This document shows positions 12,434-24,154 of a stretch of 64,000 nucleotides of DNA, one piece after another. The stretch's first letter is position 1. Every line of letters starts with the position of its first letter. The notes under the pieces are model-generated. The model ran no database searches. It saw only the letters and a program-made list of their open reading frames with translations, and was not told the DNA's origin. The position numbers and the translations under genes were made by a program. The stretch covers positions 6,901,001 through 6,965,000 of the forward strand of contig JANCRA010000033.1 in NCBI GenBank assembly GCA_024362935.1. The letters are read 5' to 3'. The DNA is from Setophaga petechia (lineage: Eukaryota > Chordata > Aves > Passeriformes > Parulidae).

Positions 12434-14399
12434 CCTAAGCAGAAGTTTGCCTAAGAGATACTTCATATTTTCATGGGGCAGTTTAGAGAAACAAACACAG
12501 CTCTGGCCTTATGGGGAAAGATCTCCTTTGTGGTGTAAACCAACAGCATTCCACAGGGAATGGGAGAGCAGACAATGGGACATAGGGATGAGAAGAAAAA
12601 TTCATCTAATGGTAAACATAGCACATCTTTGCCATTGCTAGTTCACGTATACTAGAATATTTTACATTTGCTGTGGGCTACAGCCCATTCTTCTAAAGCT
12701 GAAACTACTGTTAATGTTTCTGAAAACTAAAATGTTACTGATCAATATATGTTTTGCATTTCAGTGTTTTTTCAGCTATGAGGGATGTATAACTGCAATG
12801 ATTGGCCGAAGTTTTTTTAAAGGCAGATTAAATCATGATGAGTCTTTTAACATATTCATTGAAGAATTAGCACAACTCTAACAAAAAGTTATCATTCCTA
12901 TATGTTTTCTACTGATGCTTTTCAGCAAACACTGTTTACTTCTACTTAGGCCAATTTGGTTATTAAGAAACCAAAGGAAGCAAGGAATAGTTTCTCACTT
13001 GTTCTCCTGTTCGATGTTGCTTGGACTGAGTTTCCCTGCATTGCAGGGGAGCTGAGCCTCTGGCAGGCTCCTTTATGCTCTGATTCTGGAGCATTATTGG
13101 AGATCACTTTGTTATCATAGGCTCTGCATATCACTTCAAAGACAGTAAATGTTAAGATGGTGTGCAATCATCTGTCATATCTATCAGGTAGGCAATGGAC
13201 TCACTCTACAAAGCCTTTTAAAATTCTGTAACAATCTTTGAGAACCTTATCTGAGTGCCTGTGTGACATGAAGGCACCTTCAGACTCAAACTGGCTCGTA
13301 CCTTGAAATGCTTCACCTTACTCCAGCCGAGCTCCCCCTGAGGTCAGAAGCAGGTGAGCAGTCAGTATGGGCCCCAGTTTTCTCATTATTGGTTCTAGGT
13401 TTAAACACAGCAAACACCACAGTCTGAAAGTTTATAGAGCTACTAATGCAGATACTTGTGAAATCTGTGGATTTAAGGAGCTGCTTTCAGTGTGTGTTCA
13501 AATACAAACAGATGCTGCCTATATTTTTGATGTGGAGAAGCTTAGGGATTGTTGCTCTTTAATTGTTCCATTCACAATATTTATTTATACTTACATAGTT
13601 TTAACTGGATTTCCACATTCTAACAGTGTTTGTAATGAAATGTGATTTATACTATTCTGTATCATCCCAGAATGAGACTGGGATATCTGACTGACTAAAT
13701 AATGTGTGATAAGTGTTATTACATAAACTTGGTTGTACTTACAGTTTGGGATATTCAGCTTCTGTGAACAGCTAACATGGGATTCTCCAGCATGAGTTCC
13801 TTGTTTAAGTGAGCATCTAGCTCAGTCCTTCATTATTAGGATTCAAACAAACAATTTATCTAATTTTATTCTTTATCTTTTTCTCCGTCATTGTGTCTTA
13901 TTCTTTCTTTTACCTACAGGAAAATCTCTGAAGTGTTTGGACTGAGAATTTGCTGTCTCAGCTGTCTTTGCCTTTCCTGGTGCTTTGTGCTCTGAATTGG
14001 GTCACACGCAATTTTACAGTGATACAATTGTCCTTTCTTGTGAGAGCCATTCCTCCTCAACTTGCTTCCTCTGCATCTTCAGTCTGAACACTAGGAAAGA
14101 TGCACTAAAAGTAAAGCAGGATTCCTTTATGTAGCTAGAATTTCAGGCTGGAACATTCATAGCACTTTTCCAGAAATCTGCAAAACTATTGCTTCAGGTT
14201 CCCTAGTTCTGAAGAATTTAAGCAGAAATTCAGTCTTCAAACCCCAAATATGACTCAGTCATTGTGTAATTGTTTTCTGTGGTATAGAGAAACTGATGTT
14301 AAACAATGCCCAACTTTAGTTACTGGACAAATAATCTTGCTGACTGAAGAGACAAACTTCTCTTGTAGCAGCTAAAAGTTTGAAGTTTATTATGATGTG

Positions 14400-14410
14400 A
14401 GGGGGCAGCA
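14400..14410 (+). promoter_or_regulatory. CTCF-core-like site
   Basis: AGGGGGCAGCA matches the right half of the CTCF core, in which an AGGKGGC.. block is followed by AGCA. The left half (normally CCACY or CCAS) is TGATG here and does not match, so binding is doubtful. Confidence 0.12.
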
Positions 14411-14852
14411 TATCAGTAAAACTAACAGTTGTTTATAAAGCTAAGACAGGAAGAGTATCATTATATTGTCATGGCTGTGGCCATCTAGTCCATTCCTTAC
14501 CTCTGGCAGTCGCCAGTTCCACATGAAAAGGTTGCAAGGAAGCCCTACAGCAGACAACCCTGGAATTATTATATGCTCAAAAGGGCCCATCTGTCCTAAC
14601 CTCAGGCATGTAGAGGCTACCTTATACCCTCAAGCAGGAAATTTTTGTCTGTGAATTTTCCCTCTGTAGAAAAATTTATGTACAAGCTTTTCAACTTGAT
14701 CTCGCTCCCTCGGTTTTTCTAAGGTATTGAAGAGGTGTGAACACCGTATGTGATCTGCAGAGAGTGTCAGTGGGAAATGAGAAATGGTAAAAACTACTGA
14801 AAACAGCAGTGTGTGTTTGAAGTTTGACTCCTGTCTTACTTGCTTATTGCAG

Positions 14853-14891
14853 AGAGCAGACTGGAGAACCAGATGATACATGTCAGAAAAA
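14853..14891 (+). other. Weak 39-nt micro-exon-like segment
   Basis: TTACTTGCTTATTGCAG precedes it and the donor AAAAA|GTAAGA follows; the donor is close to consensus. One frame is open. Splice-like pairs this close occur often by chance, so confidence is very low. Confidence 0.05.
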
Positions 14892-15879
14892 GTAAGACCC
14901 TCATCACTTTACAACAAGAAATATTGCTGATTTCCCTCTGAATGTTTAAGAAACTATTGCAAAATATGTCCAACATTGGCTGCTCCTCTAAAAGCCTGGG
15001 CACTCTCCAGGAGCAGACTCAGCAGTGTCAGCATGGTAAGAGACAGGATTATCTCCAGGAAGTTCAGAAATGAGGAATCCTAGAAATCTCATGAGGTAAG
15101 CCAGTCTCTAGGAACCTCAGATACACTGGCAAGAATGAAGACGTTCAGACAAGTTGTGTAAGCTTTTAGTCAGTTGCTGAATTCCAATTATTCATTTCCA
15201 AACTCTTGGACAGTCACATAAACCTGTGCCTTTTGCTCAAGGTGTGACCACTGTCATGCCTGTAAGACAAGAGGAAATAGCAGATGCTCCATGGGCAAAA
15301 AACATAAACACAAGAAAGTCTCTAAATCACGGCAGTGATCATAAGGGCTTTTACTGACACAGATCATCAGCTGTCTTAGAACTGCTAGACTCAGCTGGCT
15401 TTCCAATTCTTCCTGGCAGCTGGTGGGAATTTGGACAGCTGAGGATGTAGACAGGGACTGGGGCAGCAAAGCTGTGCAGCCTTTTAGCACTGTGGGTTTG
15501 TTTTGCAGTGCAGCGCTGCCCCAGTGATTGCAGCCTGTGGTGCTGAGGGATGTGAATGGCCACGTAACATCAAACACGAGTTTGTGTGGCCTTTGGGTCC
15601 AAAGCACTCAGCCCTCCTTTATTAGCTGTGTCTTTAAAAAGGTACCTTTTGACACATCTTTGAGCAAAGGATAATTTGGTTCTTCCGCTCACCTTCAAAA
15701 AATTAACTTTAAATAAAGCCTCAGAAATGGAGAAAGCTCTGTACCTTCTTGCTTATAGACAGGGACTGTTTTCTTGAGGGATCAGATGTCTAGAAGCTTT
15801 CACAATGTGCACAAAACAACTTATGACAGAATAGCAAGCTGCCCTGTGCCATCACGGCAGCTGGCAGTGAGTCATTGCT

Positions 15880-16140
15880 TCTGGCCCTGTAATGCAGACC
15901 TTGCGTGTCTGGGAAATAATGCCCAGCCAAGTGTGATTGCAGCCTATTATTAAGGCTTTATTTGTGAAATTGGTATAGCTGAGGTCAAACATCTTTCTCT
16001 CTATTTTCACATAGTGCTTTTAGACAGCTTTCAATAATGATTCCATTATACCCCTTCTAGGAAGATATTTTATCTTGTATACAAATTGCTGGTTAATTAC
16101 TGAGTTGTTTTTCATCTGATTCGGCTTTTGAGTAAGACAG
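15880..16140. promoter_or_regulatory. Repeat-free block, weak candidate conserved element
   Basis: This stretch has even composition, no open frame above 60 codons, no repeat, and words such as GAGTCATTGC (AP-1/MAF-like), CTATTATTAAGG, TTCAATAATGATTCC and CTGATTCGGC. It reads like ordinary non-coding unique DNA with enhancer-like vocabulary. Listed because a conservation check would be informative. Confidence 0.12.
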
Positions 16141-17459
16141 TATGACATGGAGCCAGAGGCAACACTGACTACAGAAAAAATGGTGTTTCAGCTTTAAACT
16201 TCAAGTGAGTGCAAGAATTTCTGAAACGGATGAATGCAGCCCAAGAGTTACTGTAGGTAGTGAAATGCATTGTCTGGAAAGTGAAATTATTTAGAAACTG
16301 TGGTTTACCTACAGGTCTCCAGGTGATGTGCTGTGTTGGCTTCCTTAAAATGTTTTAGATCCACCTTGTGTGGTAAACAGGTAGAGAATTATTTTACTTG
16401 TAATGTCAACCAGTTCAGAATTGTTCTTTGATTTATGTGCCTTATAATGTCTTGACATAATGAATGGGGGACCTCAAACCTGGGAGCTGACACTGAACAG
16501 GGGAGGATGAGGTGGTGTCCTGACTGTCAGAGTGGTTTCTTAAGGTCAAGGACAGAGACCTGGGTACAGGGATATTTTAAAGTATCTTGGGATTACTGTC
16601 AGAGATACCTTATCTGTGCTGACTTTCTCCAGATGTTCTTACTCTGCAGAAGGAATCTGCACAGTGGGTGCTGACGTTTAGATGGGACTAGTTTAGAGAA
16701 ATTCCCTTACTCCTTGTCAAAAGACCACAGTACTTTGTGTAGCTGTATTTCAGTCACAGAGAAAATCCAATAAGCCAGTAAGAATATTAATGTGAGTGGA
16801 ATCTCTAGGATTAAGTCCTGAATTTCTCTGTTGAGTCTGAATTCTTACTCTTACAAAAATGTTGATATGTCTTTTTCCTTAAAGGAACTGGACAGTTTTA
16901 GCAAGGTACTGACAAGCACTTTAGAAAAGCATGCTATGATAGTAACCTTGTAAAGAAATATGAGCACTTACAACATCACCTGCCAGAGAAAACTTGGCAA
17001 GTCTTCTAATTTGGTCAGTGAATGTTGCTAAGGGGAATATTAATTTGAGATATTGATAGCTCAGCAGAAAGCACTCTTGGTTCCTCAGCTATGCACTCTG
17101 GAAGGGAAATATTCAAATAAATAAAATAAACTCAGCATTTTGTATTCACAACAAAAGGAAAGGGATTTGGAAGGTCTCTTACAGTGCTGGTAATTCTTAG
17201 ATTTATTTTTTCACATCTCATTGCATAGGTAATAGTTTTTTTAAATGTACTAAGATTACTTTTACATCGCTGAAACTCTTGTCTTTATCTGTTTTATACT
17301 GTTATGGATTATGAAAGAATCAAGTTCTCAGGATTTGCTGGGGGAAGTTGGCACTGGTATCAATTCATGTAACCCCATGATATCTGTGAAGAAAGATTTG
17401 CCATTTTGTTGTGGAAATTAATGAAGGAGACAATCTAAATTCTTATCTCTGTATTATAG

Positions 17460-17516
17460 AAAAACCACTAAAAAACAACAACAAAAAACCCCAACCAGAA
17501 AACAACAAATAAAAAC
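17460..17516 (+). repeat. A/C-rich low-complexity tract
   Basis: Made of AAAAAACAACAACAAAAAAC, CCCAACC and AACAACAAATAAAAACC-like pieces. The minus strand is a T/G-rich tract. Such tracts often mark old insertion tails, but no element body is recognised on either side. Confidence 0.85.
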
Positions 17517-18689
17517 CAACAAGAATGAAACTTATATCCAGGTGTCTAAGTTATACCTCTTATGCAGAGAAGGATGATTTGCCATAAACAGTGACCTTAT
17601 GATGTCCTAAAACCCTTTACCAGTTGTAATTAAATAAAAAGAACCTCAAACAGAGGGGAAAAAACCTCCTAAAGCCCAAACCCCAGAACACATTGTTCAG
17701 GGAAGGGTATTTCCTTCCATACTAAATGTCTCAGCCACCATAATTCTCAAGGATTTTTAAAGTTTTCAATATCTTTGCACCCACAGAATTATCTTGCATT
17801 AATGTAACAATATGTAAGTTGTTGTTCCAAAAATCCTGGGCCCAACTCCAGATACATCATGTGAACTTGAAAAAGCCAACATGCTTTGGAGTTACAAAAA
17901 TAATACTGGATTATTTATTTATATAGCACCCATAAATTTACAGGTTGTTTTACACTCCAGAAATAAATTCTAGTCCCTGGAAGGGTAGTGCCACAATGAA
18001 TTTTGGCTGCTAGGTTTAAATTAAAAGAAGAAAAACTCTAATAAATTCTCAGAATTAAAAAAGAAATAAAAAAAAAATCTCATTACCAATCTCTGATATC
18101 CTCTGTATTTTAAGTATTTCTGCAGTGAATTAATTTAATTTCTAGCCTAAATAAAAGGCAGAGAAGAATTGCCCCAATACCTCCTAAAAAAAGCATTAAA
18201 CTCACACCCTGGAAGCAGAGAACTGAACCATCTGTTGCTGGTTGTTGAATCCATGTCAAACTCGGCAGCATGTGAGAGTGACGTGCAGTGCAGCGCACGG
18301 AGCAGGGCATTTATTTTTGGTGACATCTGGATGCTTTTTATCTGCTCCATAAACAAGGATTTTGGGGACAACAAACTCTTTATCAAATGCACTTATCTCT
18401 ATAAAACCACCATGGTGTTTGACCCTCTGGTTGTATATTTCTCTTCAAAAGCCCCACTCTGATGAGGAAGAAAGTTCTAAAAGAATATAGAATTTTTTAC
18501 TTCCTTGATTCTTATTTCTCTTGCTAATTTGCTCAACGAGTTTGATAAGGTGGCCAACCCCACCCATCTTTTCCTTGGCTGGCTAATTCACTTTGGGCTC
18601 AGCAACTTGTCCCTGATATCCATGATTCAGCCTTCCTACTGCCTGACATGGAACATGTTTACACTTTATGGCTAGAGCTCAAATATAAG

Positions 18690-18706
18690 AAAAAAACAAA
18701 AAAAAG
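18690..18706 (+). repeat. A-rich tract
   Basis: AAAAAAACAAAAAAAAG type run after TATAAG. No retroposon body is recognised upstream. Confidence 0.85.
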
Positions 18707-19647
18707 AATCCCAGTTGGATGAAATTTGGAGACTTGCTACTGCAGCACACCATGGTCATATTTAATCTTCTTACTGTTGACACCTGCTAAAAATTTACTG
18801 TTCTGGAGGGACTGGTGGTAGTTCTGTGCTGACTTTATTGCTGTGACAGTGACAAAATTCCAGGGATTTCATTGGAGAAATCTGTAAAAAGAGTTTCTCT
18901 TAGCTTTAAAATTGTACTTTGAGGTGGCTGAGGGTTGTGTGCTTTTGTTCTTTCTTTTCACAGTGGCATAATTACTGGTCATAGTCCATGTGAGAAATCA
19001 ATGCAAGCACCTGCAGGCAAAGGAAGTTGTTTCCATACTCTGTATGGGAGATCTCAGAATAGCTCCTTTTCTGTTATTCAGCTGTCACTTCACTTAGGTT
19101 TGAATTTACAAAAAAGTAAGAGACATCTGGTTCTTACTTTGAATTCTCCATGGGAAACACAATAGCAATAATTTCACTGAAGGAGGCTGTCTAGCAGTTA
19201 GTAACGATGGGACTATTTTGGGTTTACTTAACTGTACAGTGGGTGCTTTTCTTCTGCAGGTAGTGATGTCTCAGGTTTTGGTGTACATTTCTTATCCTGT
19301 CCAGACTTAAGTCTTGATTGAAGAATTAATCCAAAAAGCTCAAAGTGCTGTGGGTTTTTTACACTTCAGTCAGGTTGCTTATGGACCTCAGTTAAAGACA
19401 GTAAAGGTACAAGTCAAATGGGGTTCATTATCATAATCATTAGGACCTGATTCTACTTATGGTCTCATGTAATTCTCCTGAAACAAGAAAGGAATTCTCT
19501 TTGGGGAGAAGTGAGTTGAAACCAGTACTTCAGTCTCAGTCTGATATTTTTGCTGGAAACACAGTTTCCCCCCTCACAGGACTTTGGTTTTGCCTGAATA
19601 AAAAAATGAGTCAGGAGCCTTGGGAGTTGGTCCAGTGGAATGACTGG

Positions 19648-19669
19648 GACTGACATTTGACGGTCAGTC
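19648..19669. repeat. 7-bp inverted repeat
   Basis: GACTGAC and GTCAGTC flank ATTTGACG. Short enough to be chance. Confidence 0.6.
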
Positions 19670-20975
19670 TGACCTTTACTGCTTCTTCATGTAATTGCCA
19701 TTAAATGGTTGCTCACAAGGCTCTGAACAGGGCCAGTCTCAAACAGCCTCTACTCTGAATCATTCTTTATTCTGTTCTTGGAAATGTTCCTTCTTTGCTT
19801 TGTTGATACCTGGTATTTTGTTCTTGTATGAAAATAATGGTGATAAAAATAATATGATTCAGGGTTGAAACATTGTGTCAGACAAGTTAGGTTCTGAATG
19901 CTTTGTAGGAAGAATTAGTACTTCTTTGTGGTGCTGTCCTGGGCTATTAAATACTGAGAGAATGATGGACTTTGGATGGCTGATCTGTGTTGTCTTATTC
20001 TGCATTCTCTGGGTAGCAGAAATCATAATGAAGAAATTATTCAAATTTCAAGACTTGTTTTAAATAGGTTTTGGCATCAATAATGAATTCTGTTATTTGT
20101 GTGCTCACTATTTGTATTTAGGAATTCATGAATTTACAGTGTGTGTGGTTTTAGGAGTGGCAAGGTGTTAGATTTAAAATCCGCAGGACTTCACATAGAG
20201 ATGGCTCTTGGATCAAACTGGTCAGGTATGTAAATCCTGGAAGTACATCACTACATTCAAACAGGTTTGGTTTAGAAGTTACATACTATTAGTGCTTTTG
20301 CTAGAGAATATCGTGATTCCCTAAGGTCTGTTAATGACAAAGAAATAAGAAGAAAAAGATAGCAAGGAGGGTTTAATATGTAGATGTAGGCTCATTGTCA
20401 CAGCAGACATGCCAGGGTCTGGCTCGTCATTCTTGGTCACTCACTTGGTTTGATATGTTCCTGAGCAATGTAATGATGTGTATGTGAGCATTGAACATAA
20501 TTTCCATACCTTCTCTCTATTCAGTGGTAGGTCTCATATTGGCACTCTTTTTTATTGAGCTTGTTAGAGTTAATGGTAATTCCTCCAGCAATGTGTAAAA
20601 ATAATTGAAATTATATTTCAGTATGGAGCCGACATCTCTGGATGCCAAAACAGTTATTGTTTTGTGTGAGGAATCAGAGTGTGCCAAAAATTCTTTCTCT
20701 ACTCTTTTCTTCTCATGTTATTAAAGCTCATTGAAAGCTAAAAAAAGTAGAATGTCGTGTCAAGAAGAATGATTGGTAATCTTGGATTTAAAAACTTCAG
20801 CAGATCAGTGTCACGTTGCAAAAGGAAAAGCATTTGATCAAAATGATATCTGTTGGGAAGAACACTTTGCAGAGGAACTCCTGTAAATATATGGAACTGA
20901 ATCTTCCTCCTCAGAGCTGTCCTGTGTAGTTTCCACTTCGCATCCACTCATCCAAAGAAACCCACAGGCAGAACA

Positions 20976-21059
20976 AAATGCTGGGATACCCAGTGGCAGG
21001 TGCCATGCAGGAAGCAGCTCTGTCTCCCAGCATTTGCAGCCTCAAAAAAAAAAAAAAAA
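20976..21059 (+). other. Nested stem-loop followed by an A16 tract
   Basis: AAATGCTGGGA (20976-20986) and TCCCAGCATTT (21025-21035) are perfect 11-bp inverted arms. Between them lies a second perfect stem, TGGCA/TGCCA, with a GG loop (20994-21005). Eight bases after the outer arm comes a run of 16 A (21044-21059). A folded segment with an A tail is what a retroposed small RNA would leave, but no target-site duplication or known RNA was recognised. An 11-bp inverted repeat at this spacing is expected about 0.6 times by chance in a window of this size. Confidence 0.3.
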
Positions 21060-21325
21060 GGAGAAAAACAGGCTGGGAAGAGAGAACTGTGTGTTTCACC
21101 ACCAATAAAAGGCCTTGTGGGTTATGAAGTTAGGCCAAGTACAATGAGGGTAGAAATGGGGGAGGGCTGAGTCTCAGCCCTGCTGTACGGCAGGGGTTGG
21201 GTTCCAGTTCTTTGCCTATTGAGCTCCAATGGATTTATTTGTGCTGCTGCCTTCCCAAAGTGCCCTTTGCACTCAGGGACTTGCCAGTCTGGCCCCAGGG
21301 GTGTTGCCATGGGGTCTGTGCCTGA

Positions 21326-21367
21326 CTCTCCAGGGATGGAGGCTCTCCAGGGATGGAGGCTCTCCAG
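21326..21367 (+). repeat. Tandem repeat, 17-bp unit x 2.5
   Basis: CTCTCCAGGGATGGAGG occurs twice in perfect tandem, followed by the first 8 bases of a third copy. Perfect identity suggests a recent slippage or duplication event. Confidence 0.95.
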
Positions 21368-21369
21368 CC

Positions 21370-23930
21370 AGCAAGGAAAGGACCCAAATCAAAAGTAGCT
21401 GTTCCTCAGGAACAGCTGAGTTCTTGACAGTGTTGAAGGTAGAAATGTAAAGAAAATTTAATAGGGAGCAATGGGAAGTATATTAGAGTTTTCTGAGGAC
21501 TTCCCTTAGAACATGAACACTGTTCTCAGCAAATCATTCTGAGCCGTCGCTACTCCCAGTTCTTTCTGCATTTTTTTTTCTCCAACTCCTACTCCTTATT
21601 TTGTTAGAAAAGTAGAAGTTAACTGTTAGGCCATTGTGTTCTTCAAAACGAGTCAATTCTGCCATCTCCAACAGAGTTCAGTTTGAGTTTAGCTTCTGAC
21701 TAAGATGAAGTGCAATTAAAATGGGGAAAATGGCACAGTGCTTAGTACTGTGTCTGCTAATTGCTGCTGTACTTTCATTTCTTGTGACAGCTCTCCATGA
21801 TGCATTATCACTCTGGTGGGTTCCCCCACCTTTATGAGCTTTTCCTTAGATTAATTTCTGAGTGTTGCTGCACATTGGTGTGCTGAGCACTTGGAACAAT
21901 TTGCAACTATTAAGTCTAGTCCTGAGTTTGCTACTATTAAAGTTCATATTTGATCTTCTGCCTCTTGTAATCACAGGAGGAGATGTGGCTTTGTTGCTGC
22001 TTTCATGTTCCCCATATCCTCCTCTCCTGTCTCTCCTCAGGCCCTTTAAACAGATTGCTCCAGCCTGAGCTAATTGCAGAGTATGAGATGGGAGGGATGT
22101 TATGGAGGTAAAACACAGGGAGAAAAGACTAAGAAAGCAAAGTTAAATATTAATTACTTTCATTGTGATTGGAATAATTTGTTTCAGTCAGTGTTGCATT
22201 TCTTGTCTGCTCTTCTCAGAAAATTTTGCAACCCTGAAACTGTCCCCAGACTTTTAGTATTTAAAATCAGTGTTGGAATTCTGAAATGGAAATACAAAAT
22301 TAAAATGTGCTAAAGTTCAGAATATTCAAACATGTGAGGACAGTGTGATCTGATTTTATATCTTTGTTATTTTGTTAGTATTACAGCAAGAAGTGCCTAT
22401 GGTGTGCTGTGCTCCTGTGGAGTAAAACCAGTTCTTGCCTTTTGGATTTAATAAACCTTCAGAAGTAAAACAGACAAAATAGGTAAAATGGGGAGATTAC
22501 AGATTTTGAAGATAATAATGACTAATTCTTTAGATCAGCTAGGAAATCTGAAACTAGATCCCCCTTTTCTGTCATATTTACATCTCAGATTTTGTGTCAA
22601 CCTTCTCTGCTTCTGCTCTCTTCTGAGCTAAAGAATCAGATAATCCAATGACAGTCTTGAGAATTTATTCTCCTTGAAATTTGTGGCCATACTTGCATTA
22701 GCTCCTGGAATTAAATCTGCATTTTTTTTATGGAAAGAGCAGTAATCTCAGAATTTGGTTAGGAGAAAAATATTACTGAATGAAGCTGTGAGCTGCAAGA
22801 TCCCCTCATCTCATGGGCAGGACCAGCTGTAGAACCAAAGGGTCTATCCCTCATTTTAGGAAGAAATACCAGACCAAATTCTGGTGTGTCTCTGTTGATT
22901 TTTGTGCTTAAATTTCATTCTCCATTAATGATTCATTTGATAAAGCTGTCTGCCCACAGAAGTGCCTGGATCAAACAGTTATTCCTACACAGATCACAAA
23001 TTGAAAATGGGAGAAGCAGGCATTCTGTCAATGGTTAAATGACTAATTTGACAGTAGGCCATTCTTCCAAGAGTAAAATGCTCCCAGAAAAATGAGTGGG
23101 CTCGAAGGGAGGCTGAGGCCATACACGATGCCAAGAGCTACACATGGTTCTCACATAAATATGTCCTTAATAGTTACTCTTAATACTTCATTGATTGATA
23201 GGTCATAAACTTCTGACACTAAAAGTGCAGAGATAAGGAGACAAAAGGAGTTTCAGAAATGGAATGAAAGCCAGGGAAGTTTTCCAATTGTACAGATCTG
23301 AATTTCTCTTTATTTATAGTTCAAACTCTTGAGCTTGCCAGATTAGTGAATAAGAATCTTTTGTCCTTGTCCAGTAAATATCTTGATAATGTGTAGAAAG
23401 AGCAGGCATAGAGAGCTAATGCTGCTCCATGTCCACATGTCCCTCTGCTGATAACAGAAAAAGGGCTGGGCTAACACAAACACATGTGTTAGGAGTTCAG
23501 TGACATGATCCTCTTCCTAAAGGAAATTCAAGACAGTCACATTCCATTGATTTTTAATACATATCTGGGATATCAATCATGCACTGCTTGTAGGCAAGGA
23601 TTAGAATGCAGAAGTGAGTAACTGTGTTACTCCCACTGTATCTGAATCATGGAAATATGGGATTTCCAGGGCCAAAATTCAGATAAAGAACTTGTGTTCC
23701 ATTTAGGAACCCACATTAATGTCCGGATTTTTAATAGAGTACATGTCAGTAAACACTGGCTTTATCAGATAACATGAAGCATTTTTGGAAATTTGGCTCT
23801 CCCACAGGTCTCTGAAAGGGAACTGATCCCTTTTGAAAGACGAATACACAGACATTCCTCAGGAAAAGCCTTTGGCCCACGTGACTGATCAAATACATAC
23901 TATAACACCAAGGTTTGGTTTTTGTTTGCA
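21370..23930. other. Unique DNA, no gene seen
   Basis: No repeat or RNA gene is recognised. The open frames at 21862-22068 and 22074-22313 are leucine-rich and short, as expected for pyrimidine-rich non-coding DNA. Confidence 0.5.
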
Positions 23931-24150
23931 GCCTCGAGAAGGAATCTGCTCCCTCCACCCCTTGCTGCCCACCCCAGGGCGCTGAGCCCACACTCTGCTG
24001 TTCCCAAAATCCCGGCTGAGGAAGGAGCTCTGCGGGGTGGGAGGGTCCTGGAGCAGGGACAGTTGGGCTGGATGGCAGCTCCCTCACCCTGTCAGAGCTG
24101 CTGCTTCGGCCTTTGAGGGCTTTAACTCGGCTCTGAAGGCTTTAACTCTC
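23930..24150. other. GC-richer patch
   Basis: A roughly 220-bp stretch with higher GC and about six CpGs (CCTCGAG, GGGCGCTG, TCCCGGC, TGCGGGG, TTCGGCC, ACTCGGC). Overlapping frames are open on both strands without domains. It could be a decayed exon, promoter fragment or repeat, but nothing decides between these. Confidence 0.4.
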
Positions 24151-24154
24151 TCTG
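24115..24154 (+). repeat. Imperfect tandem repeat, 20-bp unit x 2
   Basis: GAGGGCTTTAACTCGGCTCT is followed at once by GAAGGCTTTAACTCTCTCTG. The shared GGCTTTAACTC core makes this an old local duplication. It lies at the edge of the GC-richer patch 23930-24130. Confidence 0.8.

Larger units (their letters stand above)
7480..14390. other. Unique DNA, no gene seen
   Basis: Apart from the CpG cluster at 11.85 kb and the hairpin at 12.41 kb, nothing stands out. All open frames are below 100 codons and many overlap antisense frames. A 3' splice-like TTTTACCTACAG at 13908-13919 is followed by a frame that closes within about 75 bases. Confidence 0.5.
14900..20970. other. Unique DNA, no gene seen
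   Basis: Contains A-rich tracts at 17.5, 18.06 and 18.69 kb and the weak candidate block 15.88-16.14 kb. The 15254-15607 minus frame of 117 codons has no recognised domain. The interval 15.6-18.1 kb has no open frame above 60 codons. Confidence 0.5.

Noticed and set aside
13908..13990. Strong TTTTACCTACAG acceptor as the start of an exon
   Set aside because: The best frame downstream closes within about 75 bases and no good donor precedes the stop.
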